54,284 nucleotides of DNA, from the NCBI GenBank assembly GCA_903896925.1, contig CAITZM010000167.1, positions 1 through 54,284 of the forward strand. Direction: 5' to 3'. This document shows positions 32,872 through 40,280 of this stretch, one piece after another; positions within the stretch are counted from its first letter, which is position 1, and every line of letters begins with the position of its first letter. The notes beneath the pieces were generated by a model. The model made no database searches. It saw only the letters and a program-made list of their open reading frames with translations, and was not told where the DNA came from. A program made the position numbers and the translations under genes. The stretch is from an uncultured Lentisphaerota bacterium. GTDB taxonomy: Bacteria > Verrucomicrobiota > Kiritimatiellia > CAIQIC01.

Positions 32872-33224
32872 CCGACGGTCTCCAAGGCTCCTGAAAACTA
32901 TGTTGGACAGGAGGTTCCGACTAACTGTGAGCGGCGGCATGTTGCCGCCGCATGACCAATACCAAACGCGGAAGTGGCAGGTCTGGCGCATTGCCAGTTT
33001 GGGATGGGCGGCAGGTTCCATCGGCGGCAGGAATGCCGCCGTTCCCAGCTAGTTTTCATGGGCTCACACACCGCACAGATCAATGCCCATCCAAGCACCT
33101 CTCGATACTGAGAGAGCGGGGGAAATCTTTGGCCAGCGTCACGTCAACTGCGGTTTTCAGGAGGCTTAAAAAACCCCGAGGTGACTGTTTCCAAACCCGC
33201 CTGAGGCGGGTAAACCTTGGAAAC
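32872..33224. other. 353-base gap with three palindromic elements
   Basis: No gene. Holds palindromes at 32931-32951 (GCGGCGGCA...TGCCGCCGC) and 33023-33040 (GGCGGCA, GGAA, TGCCGCC), and the composite element at 33188-33224. It is the space after two converging transcription units, so some of these may act as terminators. Confidence 0.5.
33188..33224. repeat. Composite element: TTTCCAA...CCCGCCTGAGGCGGG...TTGGAAA
   Basis: Outer arms TTTCCAA (33188) and TTGGAAA (33218) enclose an inner palindrome CCCGCC-TGA-GGCGGG. It ends right at the stop of the minus-strand acyltransferase (33225), so it can form a stable transcript end for the polysaccharide operon. Confidence 0.55.
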
Positions 33225-33773
33225 TCACGCCGGAGCGGGCCGGTTTTTCACGGCGGCGGGGGGCGGGCGGACCTCGGCGCCGGCGGGGACGTCGCGCGTG
33301 ACGATGCTGCCGGGCTGGATCACGGCGCCGTCGCCGATCGTCACGCCCTTCAAAATCATCGCGCGCGCGCCGATGCGGACGCCGTGGCCGATCGTCACCG
33401 GCTTGTTGACCAGCGGGCGGTCGCCGACGCTGTGCAGGTCGGTGTCCATCACGAGCACGTCCCAGCCGAGGTAGCAATTGATCCCGATGGTCACGCCGGC
33501 CCACGCGATGATCTCGACGCCGGCATCGAGGATGGTGCCGTCGCCGATGGTCAGCGCGCCGCCCTTGTGCGCCCAGAGGCGCGTGCCGGCGGCGAGGAAG
33601 ACGCTGCCGAGCGTCAGCCGGCCGGCCTCGTTGTTGATCTGCGGCGCAGGTTGGCCGGCGCCGATCCTGGCGCGCGCGATGTCCGCGCCCGCCCGGTCGC
33701 CCTTGAACTGGCACTGTCCGGTCGGCTGGCACAGATCGTCGGGCAGCAGCGGGAAACTTTCATTGAGGTTCAT
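33225..33773 (-). CDS. Left-handed beta-helix (hexapeptide) acyltransferase
   Basis: 182 residues; the start at 33773 overlaps the upstream stop (ATGA). The chain is mostly hexapeptide repeats (LTIGDGTILDAGVEIIAWAGVTIG, VTIGHGVRIGARAMILKGVTIGDGAVIQPGSIVTRDVPAG), the fold of trimeric O- or N-acetyltransferases. The PTGQCQFKGD and VMDTDLHSVGDRP pieces resemble WcaF/NodL-like sugar acetyltransferases, with the usual conserved His in the TDLHS motif. Last gene of the polysaccharide operon. Presumably decorates a repeat unit or a lipid-linked sugar in the cytoplasm. Confidence 0.87.
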   Translation of the reverse strand: MNLNESFPLLPDDLCQPTGQCQFKGDRAGADIARARIGAGQPAPQINNEAGRLTLGSVFLAAGTRLWAHKGGALTIGDGTILDAGVEIIAWAGVTIGINCYLGWDVLVMDTDLHSVGDRPLVNKPVTIGHGVRIGARAMILKGVTIGDGAVIQPGSIVTRDVPAGAEVRPPPAAVKNRPAPA

Positions 33774-34309
33774 GTCACGAGCTCCGCGGGTTTGCCGGCC
33801 AGGATCGAGCCGGCGGGATAGTCGCCCTGCACCACCGCGCCGGCGGCGACGATGCAGCCGCGGCCAAGCCGCGTGCCGCCGAGGATGATGGCGCGGTTGC
33901 CGATCCACACGTCATCCTCGAGCACGACCGGCGCAAAAGGCGCGGCGGCGTCAAAGCCGGCGAAATCGGTGATGGTCGTCTGCCAGGAGATCATGCACTT
34001 CTTGCCCAGCGTGACCTCGCGCCCGGCGAACACGCGCGCGCTGCGGTTGAGGAACGTGCCGTCGCCGATCGCGATGCGGCCCGCGCCGCGGCAGTGGAGC
34101 TGGACGCCGGGGTAGAGCCCGACATGGCCCAGCGTTATGGCGCCCGCGCCGGCGCGCACATCCGGCCGCGGCCAGCCGCGCAGCCAGGCGACCGGCCCGG
34201 CACCCTCGCGCCGGCCGGGCAGGAGCGCGCCAAAGACATAGGCGACGGGCGAATACTGCCGCCCGCCGGTGGCCAGCACGCGTAACAGCTGGAAAATGCG
34301 CGCGATCAT
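33770..34309 (-). CDS. Hexapeptide-repeat acyltransferase
   Basis: 179 residues; the start at 34309 overlaps the stop of the upstream glycosyltransferase by four bases. The N-terminal 40 residues (MIARIFQLLRVLATGGRQYSPVAYVFG) form an amphipathic or membrane-apposed segment. Then hexapeptide repeats (ITLGHVGLYPGVQLHCRGAGRIAIGDGTFLNRSARVFAGREVTLGKKCMISWQTTITDF) and a C-terminal GNRAIILGGTRLGRGCIVAAGAVVQGDYPAG tail. Expected acyl or acetyl transfer to a sugar. It differs clearly from the downstream acyltransferase, so the two probably modify different positions. Confidence 0.86.
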   Translation of the reverse strand: MIARIFQLLRVLATGGRQYSPVAYVFGALLPGRREGAGPVAWLRGWPRPDVRAGAGAITLGHVGLYPGVQLHCRGAGRIAIGDGTFLNRSARVFAGREVTLGKKCMISWQTTITDFAGFDAAAPFAPVVLEDDVWIGNRAIILGGTRLGRGCIVAAGAVVQGDYPAGSILAGKPAELVT

Positions 34310-35487
34310 TTTTTGACGACGCCTGCGAGCGTGGCGTTGAGCTTCGTGCCGATCACCGCCCAGTCGAAGTGGCGGCGGACGTAGTCCCGGCCGGCGCGCA
34401 CCAGCTCCTCGGCCAGGCCGGGGTTTTCCAGCACCCGCACCACGGCCGCGGCGAGTTCGGCGGGCGTGTCGGCCAGCAGCAGTTCGCGGCCGTCCTCCAC
34501 GGGGATGCCCTCGGCGCCGAGCCGCGTCGAGACGACCGGGATGCCGGCGGCGAAGGCCTCGACAATCTTGAAGCGCGTGCCGCCGCCCATGCGCAGCGGC
34601 ACGACGAACACGGACGACTCCCACATGAAGGGGCGCACGTCATTCACGTAGCCGGTGACCTGGACCGCCTCCGACTGGAGTTGCACGATGCTCATCGGCG
34701 GCTTGCCGCCGACGACGGTGAAGCGGAACTGCGGGTGCTGCTCCTTGATGAGCGGAAAGACCTCGCGCAGGAAATACAGGACGCCCTCCTCGTTCGGAAA
34801 ATAGTGGGTCGCGCCGACGAAGACCGCGGTGTCCGCCTTGCGCGGTCCGTCGGGCCGCGCAAACTGGTCGCAGTCCACGCCGTTGGTGATCGTCGCCGTG
34901 CGCAGCTGCGGCACCTCCCGGCGCAACAGGTCGCCGTCGCGCTCGCTGGTGACGAGCGTGAGCGCGGCGGCGCGGCAGGCGCCCAGTTCCTCGCGGCGGA
35001 ACTTGCGCGCCTCGACACGGTTGAACCATTTCCGGAACGCCCCCTGCTCGCGCGTGGCCATGCGGTCGAGGAGGTCGAACTCCACATTGTGCTCGTCGAT
35101 CACCACCGGCACGCCGGCGGGGAACCGGTAGCCGGCCATCTGCGAGAACTCGACGAGGATCAGGTCGATCTGCTGGTCGCGGACCAGCCGGTCGAGCGCC
35201 ACCTGCATGGCGTCGGAGTAGTGGAAGCTCCACTGGAACGAGCGGCGCGACAGCAGCGAGGCCAGCTGCCGGAACCGCTTGCGGCCGGTGTCGCGCCCGA
35301 CCAGCTGGAGCGTCTTGCAGAACGGCTCCAGCCCCTTGGGGTCGCCAGCGCCAACCTCCTCGCGGAAGCTCAGCAGGTGCACGGCGTGCCCGAGCCGGTG
35401 CAGCTGGCGGATGAGGTGGAAGATGCGCACCGAGCCGCCGAAGTTCGGCGGAAACGGGATATAGGGGGTCAGGACCAGGATGTTCAT
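34306..35487 (-). CDS. GT4-family glycosyltransferase
   Basis: 393 residues, GT-B fold. The N-terminal domain starts MNILVLTPYIPFPPNFGGSVRIFHLIRQL (acceptor side). The C-terminal donor-binding part has GATHYFPNEEGVLYFLREVFPLI, VTGYVNDVRPFMWESSVFVVPLRMGGGTRFKIVEAFAAGIPVVST, with the conserved Glu in KIVEAFA, as in retaining GT4 enzymes. Cytoplasmic, acting on nucleotide-sugar donors during assembly of a surface glycan. The four-base overlap with the downstream acyltransferase gene suggests coupling. Not closely related to the two GTs upstream. Confidence 0.92.
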   Translation of the reverse strand: MNILVLTPYIPFPPNFGGSVRIFHLIRQLHRLGHAVHLLSFREEVGAGDPKGLEPFCKTLQLVGRDTGRKRFRQLASLLSRRSFQWSFHYSDAMQVALDRLVRDQQIDLILVEFSQMAGYRFPAGVPVVIDEHNVEFDLLDRMATREQGAFRKWFNRVEARKFRREELGACRAAALTLVTSERDGDLLRREVPQLRTATITNGVDCDQFARPDGPRKADTAVFVGATHYFPNEEGVLYFLREVFPLIKEQHPQFRFTVVGGKPPMSIVQLQSEAVQVTGYVNDVRPFMWESSVFVVPLRMGGGTRFKIVEAFAAGIPVVSTRLGAEGIPVEDGRELLLADTPAELAAAVVRVLENPGLAEELVRAGRDYVRRHFDWAVIGTKLNATLAGVVKK

Positions 35488-35505
35488 AAATTTATGATTT
35501 CCGAT

Positions 35506-36687
35506 TTAAGATTTATGGCCGGCCAATTCTTCGTAGAGCGCTTCGTGGTCATGGACCTGCCGCTGGATGGTGAAACGCTCCAACACCGTCTGGCGCGCGG
35601 CGATGCCGATGCGGGCGCGCCGCTCCGGAGCGCGCACGACGTCGAGGAGAAGCTCCGCCAGCTTCTGCTCGTCGCGCACCGGGAACAGGAAGCCGTCCTG
35701 GCCGTGCGTGATGATCTCCGGGATACCGCCGGCCTGCGTGCCGATGACCACCTTGCCGGACGCCATGGCCTCGACCACGACCAGCCCGAACGCCTCGCGC
35801 CACGCGGCGTTCACCAGGATATCCAGCCCGGGATAGATGTTGTGCATGTCGCTGCGAAAACCGAGGAAATGGACCCGTCCGGTCAGCTCCGGCACCGCCG
35901 CGAGCCGTTTGAGCAGCGGCACATAGTCGGCGTTGTCGCTGAAGATCGCGTCGTCGCCAATGATGACGAACCGGGTGCGCGGCTCCTGGACCGCGACCCG
36001 TGCCGCCGCACGCAGGAACGTTTCCTGCCCCTTGTCCGGCGCAAGCCGGCTGGAAATGCCGATGAGCACGTCGTCCGGCGCCGCGCCGATCTCCTGCCGC
36101 AGCGTCGTAGGCAGTCCGGGCCGGAACCGCTCCGCGTCCATGCCGTTATAGACCACACGGATGCGTTCCATCGTCGGGCCAAGCCACTGGATGAAGTCGC
36201 GCCGCATCTCGCCGGAGTTGGCGATGATGAGGCTGGCGTGGGCCAGCGCCTCGCGGTTGGCCGGATAATCGATGTAGTTGTTGTGGATGTGATAGAGATA
36301 GGGGAGGCCGGTCAACCGGTGCAGCAGGAGCATCAGCAGCAGCGAGCGCTTTTTGTCGGAGGTGTGGATCACCTGGATGCCGTTGCGCCGGCAGAGTGAA
36401 GCGAGCCGCAGCGCCGTCCACGTCAGCGGCACGACGCTCCACGCCTCGGCGAGGCGCGACCGCCAGCCGACGCACCACTTGGCCGACTTTGTGCCGACCT
36501 CGATCGGCCAGAACGTCACGTCCGGGATTTCCATGAAGCGCGACTGCACGACCCCGTGGCCGAGCACCGCGGCATACATCTCAAAACGCGCGCGGTCGGT
36601 GATGCGCAGAAACATCATGTGTCCGCGGACCACGCCGCCGAACGCGTCGTTGGTGTCCAACAGCAGCACTTTGATCCGGTTGGTCAT
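35506..36687 (-). CDS. GT4-family glycosyltransferase, paralogue A
   Basis: 393 residues. The N-terminus IKVLLLDTNDAFGGVVRGHMMFLRITDRARFEMYAAVLGHG and the C-terminal VNAAWREAFGLVVVEAMASGKVVIGTQAGGIPEIITHGQDGFLFPVRD (EX7E-type donor motif) identify a retaining GT4. Nearly the whole protein aligns with the next gene (36695-37885). It differs mainly in a few surface blocks, so the two arose by tandem duplication. They probably add similar sugars in succession or with different linkages. Confidence 0.92.
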   Translation of the reverse strand: MTNRIKVLLLDTNDAFGGVVRGHMMFLRITDRARFEMYAAVLGHGVVQSRFMEIPDVTFWPIEVGTKSAKWCVGWRSRLAEAWSVVPLTWTALRLASLCRRNGIQVIHTSDKKRSLLLMLLLHRLTGLPYLYHIHNNYIDYPANREALAHASLIIANSGEMRRDFIQWLGPTMERIRVVYNGMDAERFRPGLPTTLRQEIGAAPDDVLIGISSRLAPDKGQETFLRAAARVAVQEPRTRFVIIGDDAIFSDNADYVPLLKRLAAVPELTGRVHFLGFRSDMHNIYPGLDILVNAAWREAFGLVVVEAMASGKVVIGTQAGGIPEIITHGQDGFLFPVRDEQKLAELLLDVVRAPERRARIGIAARQTVLERFTIQRQVHDHEALYEELAGHKS

Positions 36688-36694
36688 GACCTGG

Positions 36695-37885
36695 TCATTT
36701 CAAGTTGTTCATGCCGGCAAGGGCGAGGTAGAGCTGTTCCTGGGTGTTGACCTGCTCCTGGATGGTGAAGCGGTCCAGCACGGTCTGGCGCGCGGCGGCG
36801 CCGAGGCGGGCGCGCAACTCCGGAGCGCGCACGACGTCGAGGAGAATCTCCGCCAGCTTCTGCTCGTCGCGCACCGGGAACAGGAAGCCGTCTTTCCCGT
36901 CCGTGATGATCTCCGGGATGCCGCCGGACTGCGTGCCGATGGCGACCTTGCCGCACGCCATCGCTTCGGTCAGCACCAGCCCGAAGGCCTCGCGCCACGC
37001 GGCGTTCACCACGATATCCAGCCCGGGATAGATGTTGCTCATATCGCTGCGGAAGCCCAGAAAATGGACCCGGCCGGCCAGTTCGTTCTCGGTGGCCAGC
37101 CGCTTGAGCAGGGGCACAAAATCGACGTTGTCACTGAAGATGGAGTCGTCGCCGCTGATGACGAACCGCGCCTGCGGCGCCTGGGCCACGACCAGCTTGG
37201 CGGCGCGCAGAAACGTCTCCTGGCCCTTGTCCGGCGCGAGCCGGCTGGAGATGCCGATCAGCACGTCGTCCGGTGCCGCGCCGATCTCCTGCCGCAAGGT
37301 CGAGGGCAGACCGGGCCGGAAGCGCTCCACGTCCATGCCGTTGTAGACCACGCGGATGCGCTCCAGCGCCGGCCCGAGGTGCTCGATGAAGTCGCGCCGC
37401 ATCTCGCCGGAGTTGGCGATGATGATGCTGGCGCTCGCCAACGCCGCGCGGTTGGCCGGGTACTCGATGTAGTTGTTGTGGATGTGATAGAGGTAGGGAA
37501 TGCCCGTCAGCCGGTGCAGCAGGAGCACGAGCAGCAGCGAGCGCTTTTTGTCGGAGGTGTGGATGGCCTGGATGCCCGCGCGCCTGCACAACACGGCGAG
37601 GCGTAACGCGGTCCAGACCAGCGGCACCACGCCCCACGCGTTCGCCACCTTCCCGCGCCAGCCGGTGCACCATTTCGCCGACTTCGTACCCACTTCGATC
37701 GGCCAGAAGGTCACGTCCGGGATCGCGCGAAAGCGCGGCAACAGCGGCCCGTGACCGAGCACGGCGGCGTACAGCTCGAAGCGCACGCGGTCGGTTTTTT
37801 GGAGGAACATCAGGTGCGCGCGCACCACCCCGCCGAAGGCGTCGTTGGTGTCCAGCAGCAGCACTTTGATTTTGTCGGGCATCAT
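36695..37885 (-). CDS. GT4-family glycosyltransferase, paralogue B
   Basis: 396 residues; the start at 37885 overlaps the upstream acyltransferase stop (ATGA). DKIKVLLLDTNDAFGGVVRAHLMFLQKTDRVRFELYAAVLGHG mirrors paralogue A, as do YLYHIHNNYIEYPANR, IVVNAAWREAFGLVLTEAMACGKVAIGTQSGGIPEI and FLFPVRDEQKLAEILLDVVRAPELRARLG. The donor motif glutamates are intact, so it should be active. Only seven bases separate it from paralogue A. A longer upstream frame overlaps the acyltransferase gene and is not real. Confidence 0.92.
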   Translation of the reverse strand: MMPDKIKVLLLDTNDAFGGVVRAHLMFLQKTDRVRFELYAAVLGHGPLLPRFRAIPDVTFWPIEVGTKSAKWCTGWRGKVANAWGVVPLVWTALRLAVLCRRAGIQAIHTSDKKRSLLLVLLLHRLTGIPYLYHIHNNYIEYPANRAALASASIIIANSGEMRRDFIEHLGPALERIRVVYNGMDVERFRPGLPSTLRQEIGAAPDDVLIGISSRLAPDKGQETFLRAAKLVVAQAPQARFVISGDDSIFSDNVDFVPLLKRLATENELAGRVHFLGFRSDMSNIYPGLDIVVNAAWREAFGLVLTEAMACGKVAIGTQSGGIPEIITDGKDGFLFPVRDEQKLAEILLDVVRAPELRARLGAAARQTVLDRFTIQEQVNTQEQLYLALAGMNNLK

Positions 37886-38427
37886 TCGAACCAGGGCTGG
37901 AAGTTCAGGGTGTACCGCAGGTCCCGGGCGCGCTCGCCGATGACCTTGGCCGGCACGCCGCCGACCACGGCGTACGCCGGCACGTCCTTCGTCACCACCG
38001 AGCCGGCGGCGACGATCGCGCCCCGGCCGATGGTCACGCCCGGCAGCACCGTCGCGCGGCTGCCAACCCAGGCGTAGTCCTCGATCACGATGGGCTTGTC
38101 CTCGACGCCGAAATTCGGATCGTCCTTGAGGTGGTTCGAGGTGATCAGCGAGACCTCCGGCGAGATGCTCACGTTGTTGCCGAAGCGCAGCCCGCCGCGG
38201 CCGTCGAGCGTGCAGCGCCGGTTGACGATGCAGTTGTTGCCCATGACCATCGGCTGCGGGTTGCGGCCGAACGGGCGGTAGAAATACCAGAAACAGCCCA
38301 TGAACACCGCGCAGTCCTTGCCGATCTGCACGCCGACGAAGGTGCGATACCACCAGTGCCGCACCGCGAAAAACGGGATGTGGCTGATGAGATGATTGGT
38401 CCAGTAGGCGATCAGTTTGGCGAGCAT
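37882..38427 (-). CDS. Hexapeptide-repeat acyltransferase, WcaF/maltose-acetyltransferase-like
   Basis: 181 residues. MLAKLIAYWTNHLISHIPFFAVRHWWYRTF is a hydrophobic N-terminal segment. Then hexapeptide repeats (VQIGKDCAVFMGC, MVMGNNCIVNRRCTLDGRGGLRFGNNVSISPEVSLITSNH, PIVIEDYAWVGSRATVLPGVTIGRGAIVAAGSVVTKDVPAYAVVGGVPAKVIG). The His in SLITSNH is at the usual catalytic place, and the C-terminal GGVPAKVI is the standard signature of sugar O-acetyltransferases. Located between the flippase and the paralogous GTs. Confidence 0.92.
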   Translation of the reverse strand: MLAKLIAYWTNHLISHIPFFAVRHWWYRTFVGVQIGKDCAVFMGCFWYFYRPFGRNPQPMVMGNNCIVNRRCTLDGRGGLRFGNNVSISPEVSLITSNHLKDDPNFGVEDKPIVIEDYAWVGSRATVLPGVTIGRGAIVAAGSVVTKDVPAYAVVGGVPAKVIGERARDLRYTLNFQPWFE

Positions 38428-38494
38428 GGTGCCCCCTCCTGTTTTTCAAAGGGTTGACGAAACCGACCAAGGCCGCACCTGACGCCGCGTGAGG

Positions 38495-40003
38495 TCACGC
38501 CGCGCCTCCGCGGTGCTTGAACAGCGCGTGGAAGATATGGGCCAGGTCCTCGCGCGGGACGACGCCGAGCAGGAGCGCGAGCGGGAGATAGAAGGCGCCG
38601 CCGGCGGCCATCAGCAGGAAGAGGTTCTGCGTCCCCCACCAGCGCAGCAACAGGACCATGGCCGTGCCCAGCGCGATCGCCTTGACGCCGCACAGCAGGT
38701 TGCGGCGGCTGAAGACCCCCTTGGGCATCAGCCAGAGCGCGCCGAACATCATCAGCACCTCGGTCAGCAGCGTCGCCCACGCGGCGCCGACGCCGCCGTT
38801 GCCGCCGTGCAGCTGCGCGTACGGGATCGCCCAGAGGTTGAGCAGCGGGTTGAAGAACGCGGCGGCGACCGCCATGCAGGCCCACGGCTTCTCCTTGCCG
38901 CGCGCGATCAGCGCCGTGCCGAGGACGACGTCGATGCAGACGAGCAGGATCGAGCCGCCGAGGATCTGCAGATTCGGCGCGGCCTGCTGGAACGAAGTGG
39001 CGCCGTAGAGCAGTTTGACGAAGGGCCCGGCGACCGCCACGGTGCCCGCGGCCACCGGCACGGCGGCGAAGAGCAGCAGGTTCATCAGCCGCTCCGACGC
39101 GCGCCCGAACGCGGCGTCATCCTGCCCGCCGGCGCCGAGGCGCATCATCGCCGGGAAGACCGAGGTCATCAGGATGTTGGGGATGAACAGCAGCGTGCCG
39201 TAGAGGCGCGTGGCCGCGCCGTACCAGCCGACGACCGCGTCGGAGGTCATCAGCGACAGCATGAGCACGTCAATGCGAACGTAGATCTCGCCGAAGATGA
39301 CCCAGACGAGGAACGGCAGGCCGCCGAGGAAGACGCGGCGGATGAGCACGCGGTCCCAGCCGAAGGTGAAGCGCTCGATCTTCTGCAGCCAGCCGAACTG
39401 GATGAGGAAGGCGAGCACCTGCGACCCGGCATGCACCCAGCACACGGCGCGCAGGTCGAAGCCCAGCGCCAGGAGCAGCCAGCAGCCGCCGGTGACCGCC
39501 GTCTTCTCGACGATCAGCGCGATGTTCGGGCCCAGCATGCTTTCCAGCCCCTGGAAGATGCCGCCCAAGGTCTGCGTGATGGCGCCGAGGCAGGAGCCGA
39601 GGCCGATGATGAGGACGGCCGCGCGCGTGACCCCGTCGTAGGGCAGGACGAAGATCAGCGCGGACTGGAACAGGTAGACCACGACCGCGAGCACGACCTT
39701 GAGCGTGAACACGTTGCCGAGCAGCTCGCGCAGCTTGCCGTGGCGGCGCGCGTTCTCCTCCTCGGGCAGGTCCGGCGAGGGATGCAGGACGGCGACCTCC
39801 CGGACGAGGAAGGTGTTCACGCCCAGATTGATGAGCTGGCTGAAGATCATGCCGTAGCTCAGCGCGAAGAAAAGCTTGCCGAAATTCGCGTCGCCGAGCT
39901 TGCGCGGCAGGATGACGAGGAGGATCCACGACAGCGTCCACGTGATCAGCTGGCTCGCCGCCTGGATGGCGGTATTCTTCAGGGCGCGGCGTGTTTTGCT
40001 CAT
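38495..40003 (-). CDS. Wzx-like polysaccharide flippase (MOP superfamily)
   Basis: 502 residues with about 12-14 hydrophobic segments. The N-terminus (LKNTAIQAASQLITWTLSWILLVILPRKLGDANFGKLFFALSYGMIF) and the GGIFQGLESM and YGAATRLYGTLLFIPNILMTSVFPAM motifs match O-antigen/oligosaccharide flippases. It should move lipid-linked oligosaccharide across the inner membrane. First gene of the seven-gene minus-strand glycan operon. No Wzy polymerase, Wzz or initiating phosphoglycosyltransferase is encoded nearby, so these must be elsewhere or the product is a single unit. Confidence 0.92.
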   Translation of the reverse strand: MSKTRRALKNTAIQAASQLITWTLSWILLVILPRKLGDANFGKLFFALSYGMIFSQLINLGVNTFLVREVAVLHPSPDLPEEENARRHGKLRELLGNVFTLKVVLAVVVYLFQSALIFVLPYDGVTRAAVLIIGLGSCLGAITQTLGGIFQGLESMLGPNIALIVEKTAVTGGCWLLLALGFDLRAVCWVHAGSQVLAFLIQFGWLQKIERFTFGWDRVLIRRVFLGGLPFLVWVIFGEIYVRIDVLMLSLMTSDAVVGWYGAATRLYGTLLFIPNILMTSVFPAMMRLGAGGQDDAAFGRASERLMNLLLFAAVPVAAGTVAVAGPFVKLLYGATSFQQAAPNLQILGGSILLVCIDVVLGTALIARGKEKPWACMAVAAAFFNPLLNLWAIPYAQLHGGNGGVGAAWATLLTEVLMMFGALWLMPKGVFSRRNLLCGVKAIALGTAMVLLLRWWGTQNLFLLMAAGGAFYLPLALLLGVVPREDLAHIFHALFKHRGGAA

Positions 40004-40280
40004 ACGTTTCGTGACAGATAGCAGAATTTTTGCCGTCGCTCAAATTTAATTCCGTGCATCGCAGCAGCCGGCTTGTCTGCCTGTAGAAGGCCGGGTCTCC
40101 GACACTGTGCACCCACCACCCACAAAAACTTCTTCGTGGGCCGGGCTTTCCGGCCCCGCGAAACCCGGCGAAATAACGTTCCACACAGGAAAAGCGGGAA
40201 ACTGCCGCGCAGCTGGTTTCAGTCTTAAAATTCGAATTTTGATTTTGTTTCGGATTTCGGGCTTCGCGTTTCGGGTTTTC
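40004..40280. other. 277-base gap: R2 repeat and TTCGAATTTTG-type repeat
   Basis: No gene. An R2-family repeat is at 40136-40163 (GTGGGCCGGGCTTTCCGGCC). About 40225-40280 is AT-rich (AATTCGAATTTTGATTTTG, GATTTCGGGCTTCGCG), a low-complexity stretch whose translation (FEFRN/RNPKSE-like) resembles dispersed repeats. It should include the promoter of the flippase operon on the minus strand near 40004-40060, but I see no clear box. Confidence 0.5.
40136..40163. repeat. GTGGGCCGGGCTTTCCGGCCCCGCGAAAC repeat (family R2)
   Basis: GGGCC/GGCCC stem around GGGCTTTCC. Same layout as 14137, 15770 and 48893. Confidence 0.6.

Noticed and set aside
36695..38470. 591-codon fusion of glycosyltransferase with an upstream segment
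   Set aside because: The upstream 195 codons are out of frame with the real acyltransferase gene in the same place; the ATGA overlap at 37882-37885 gives the right start.
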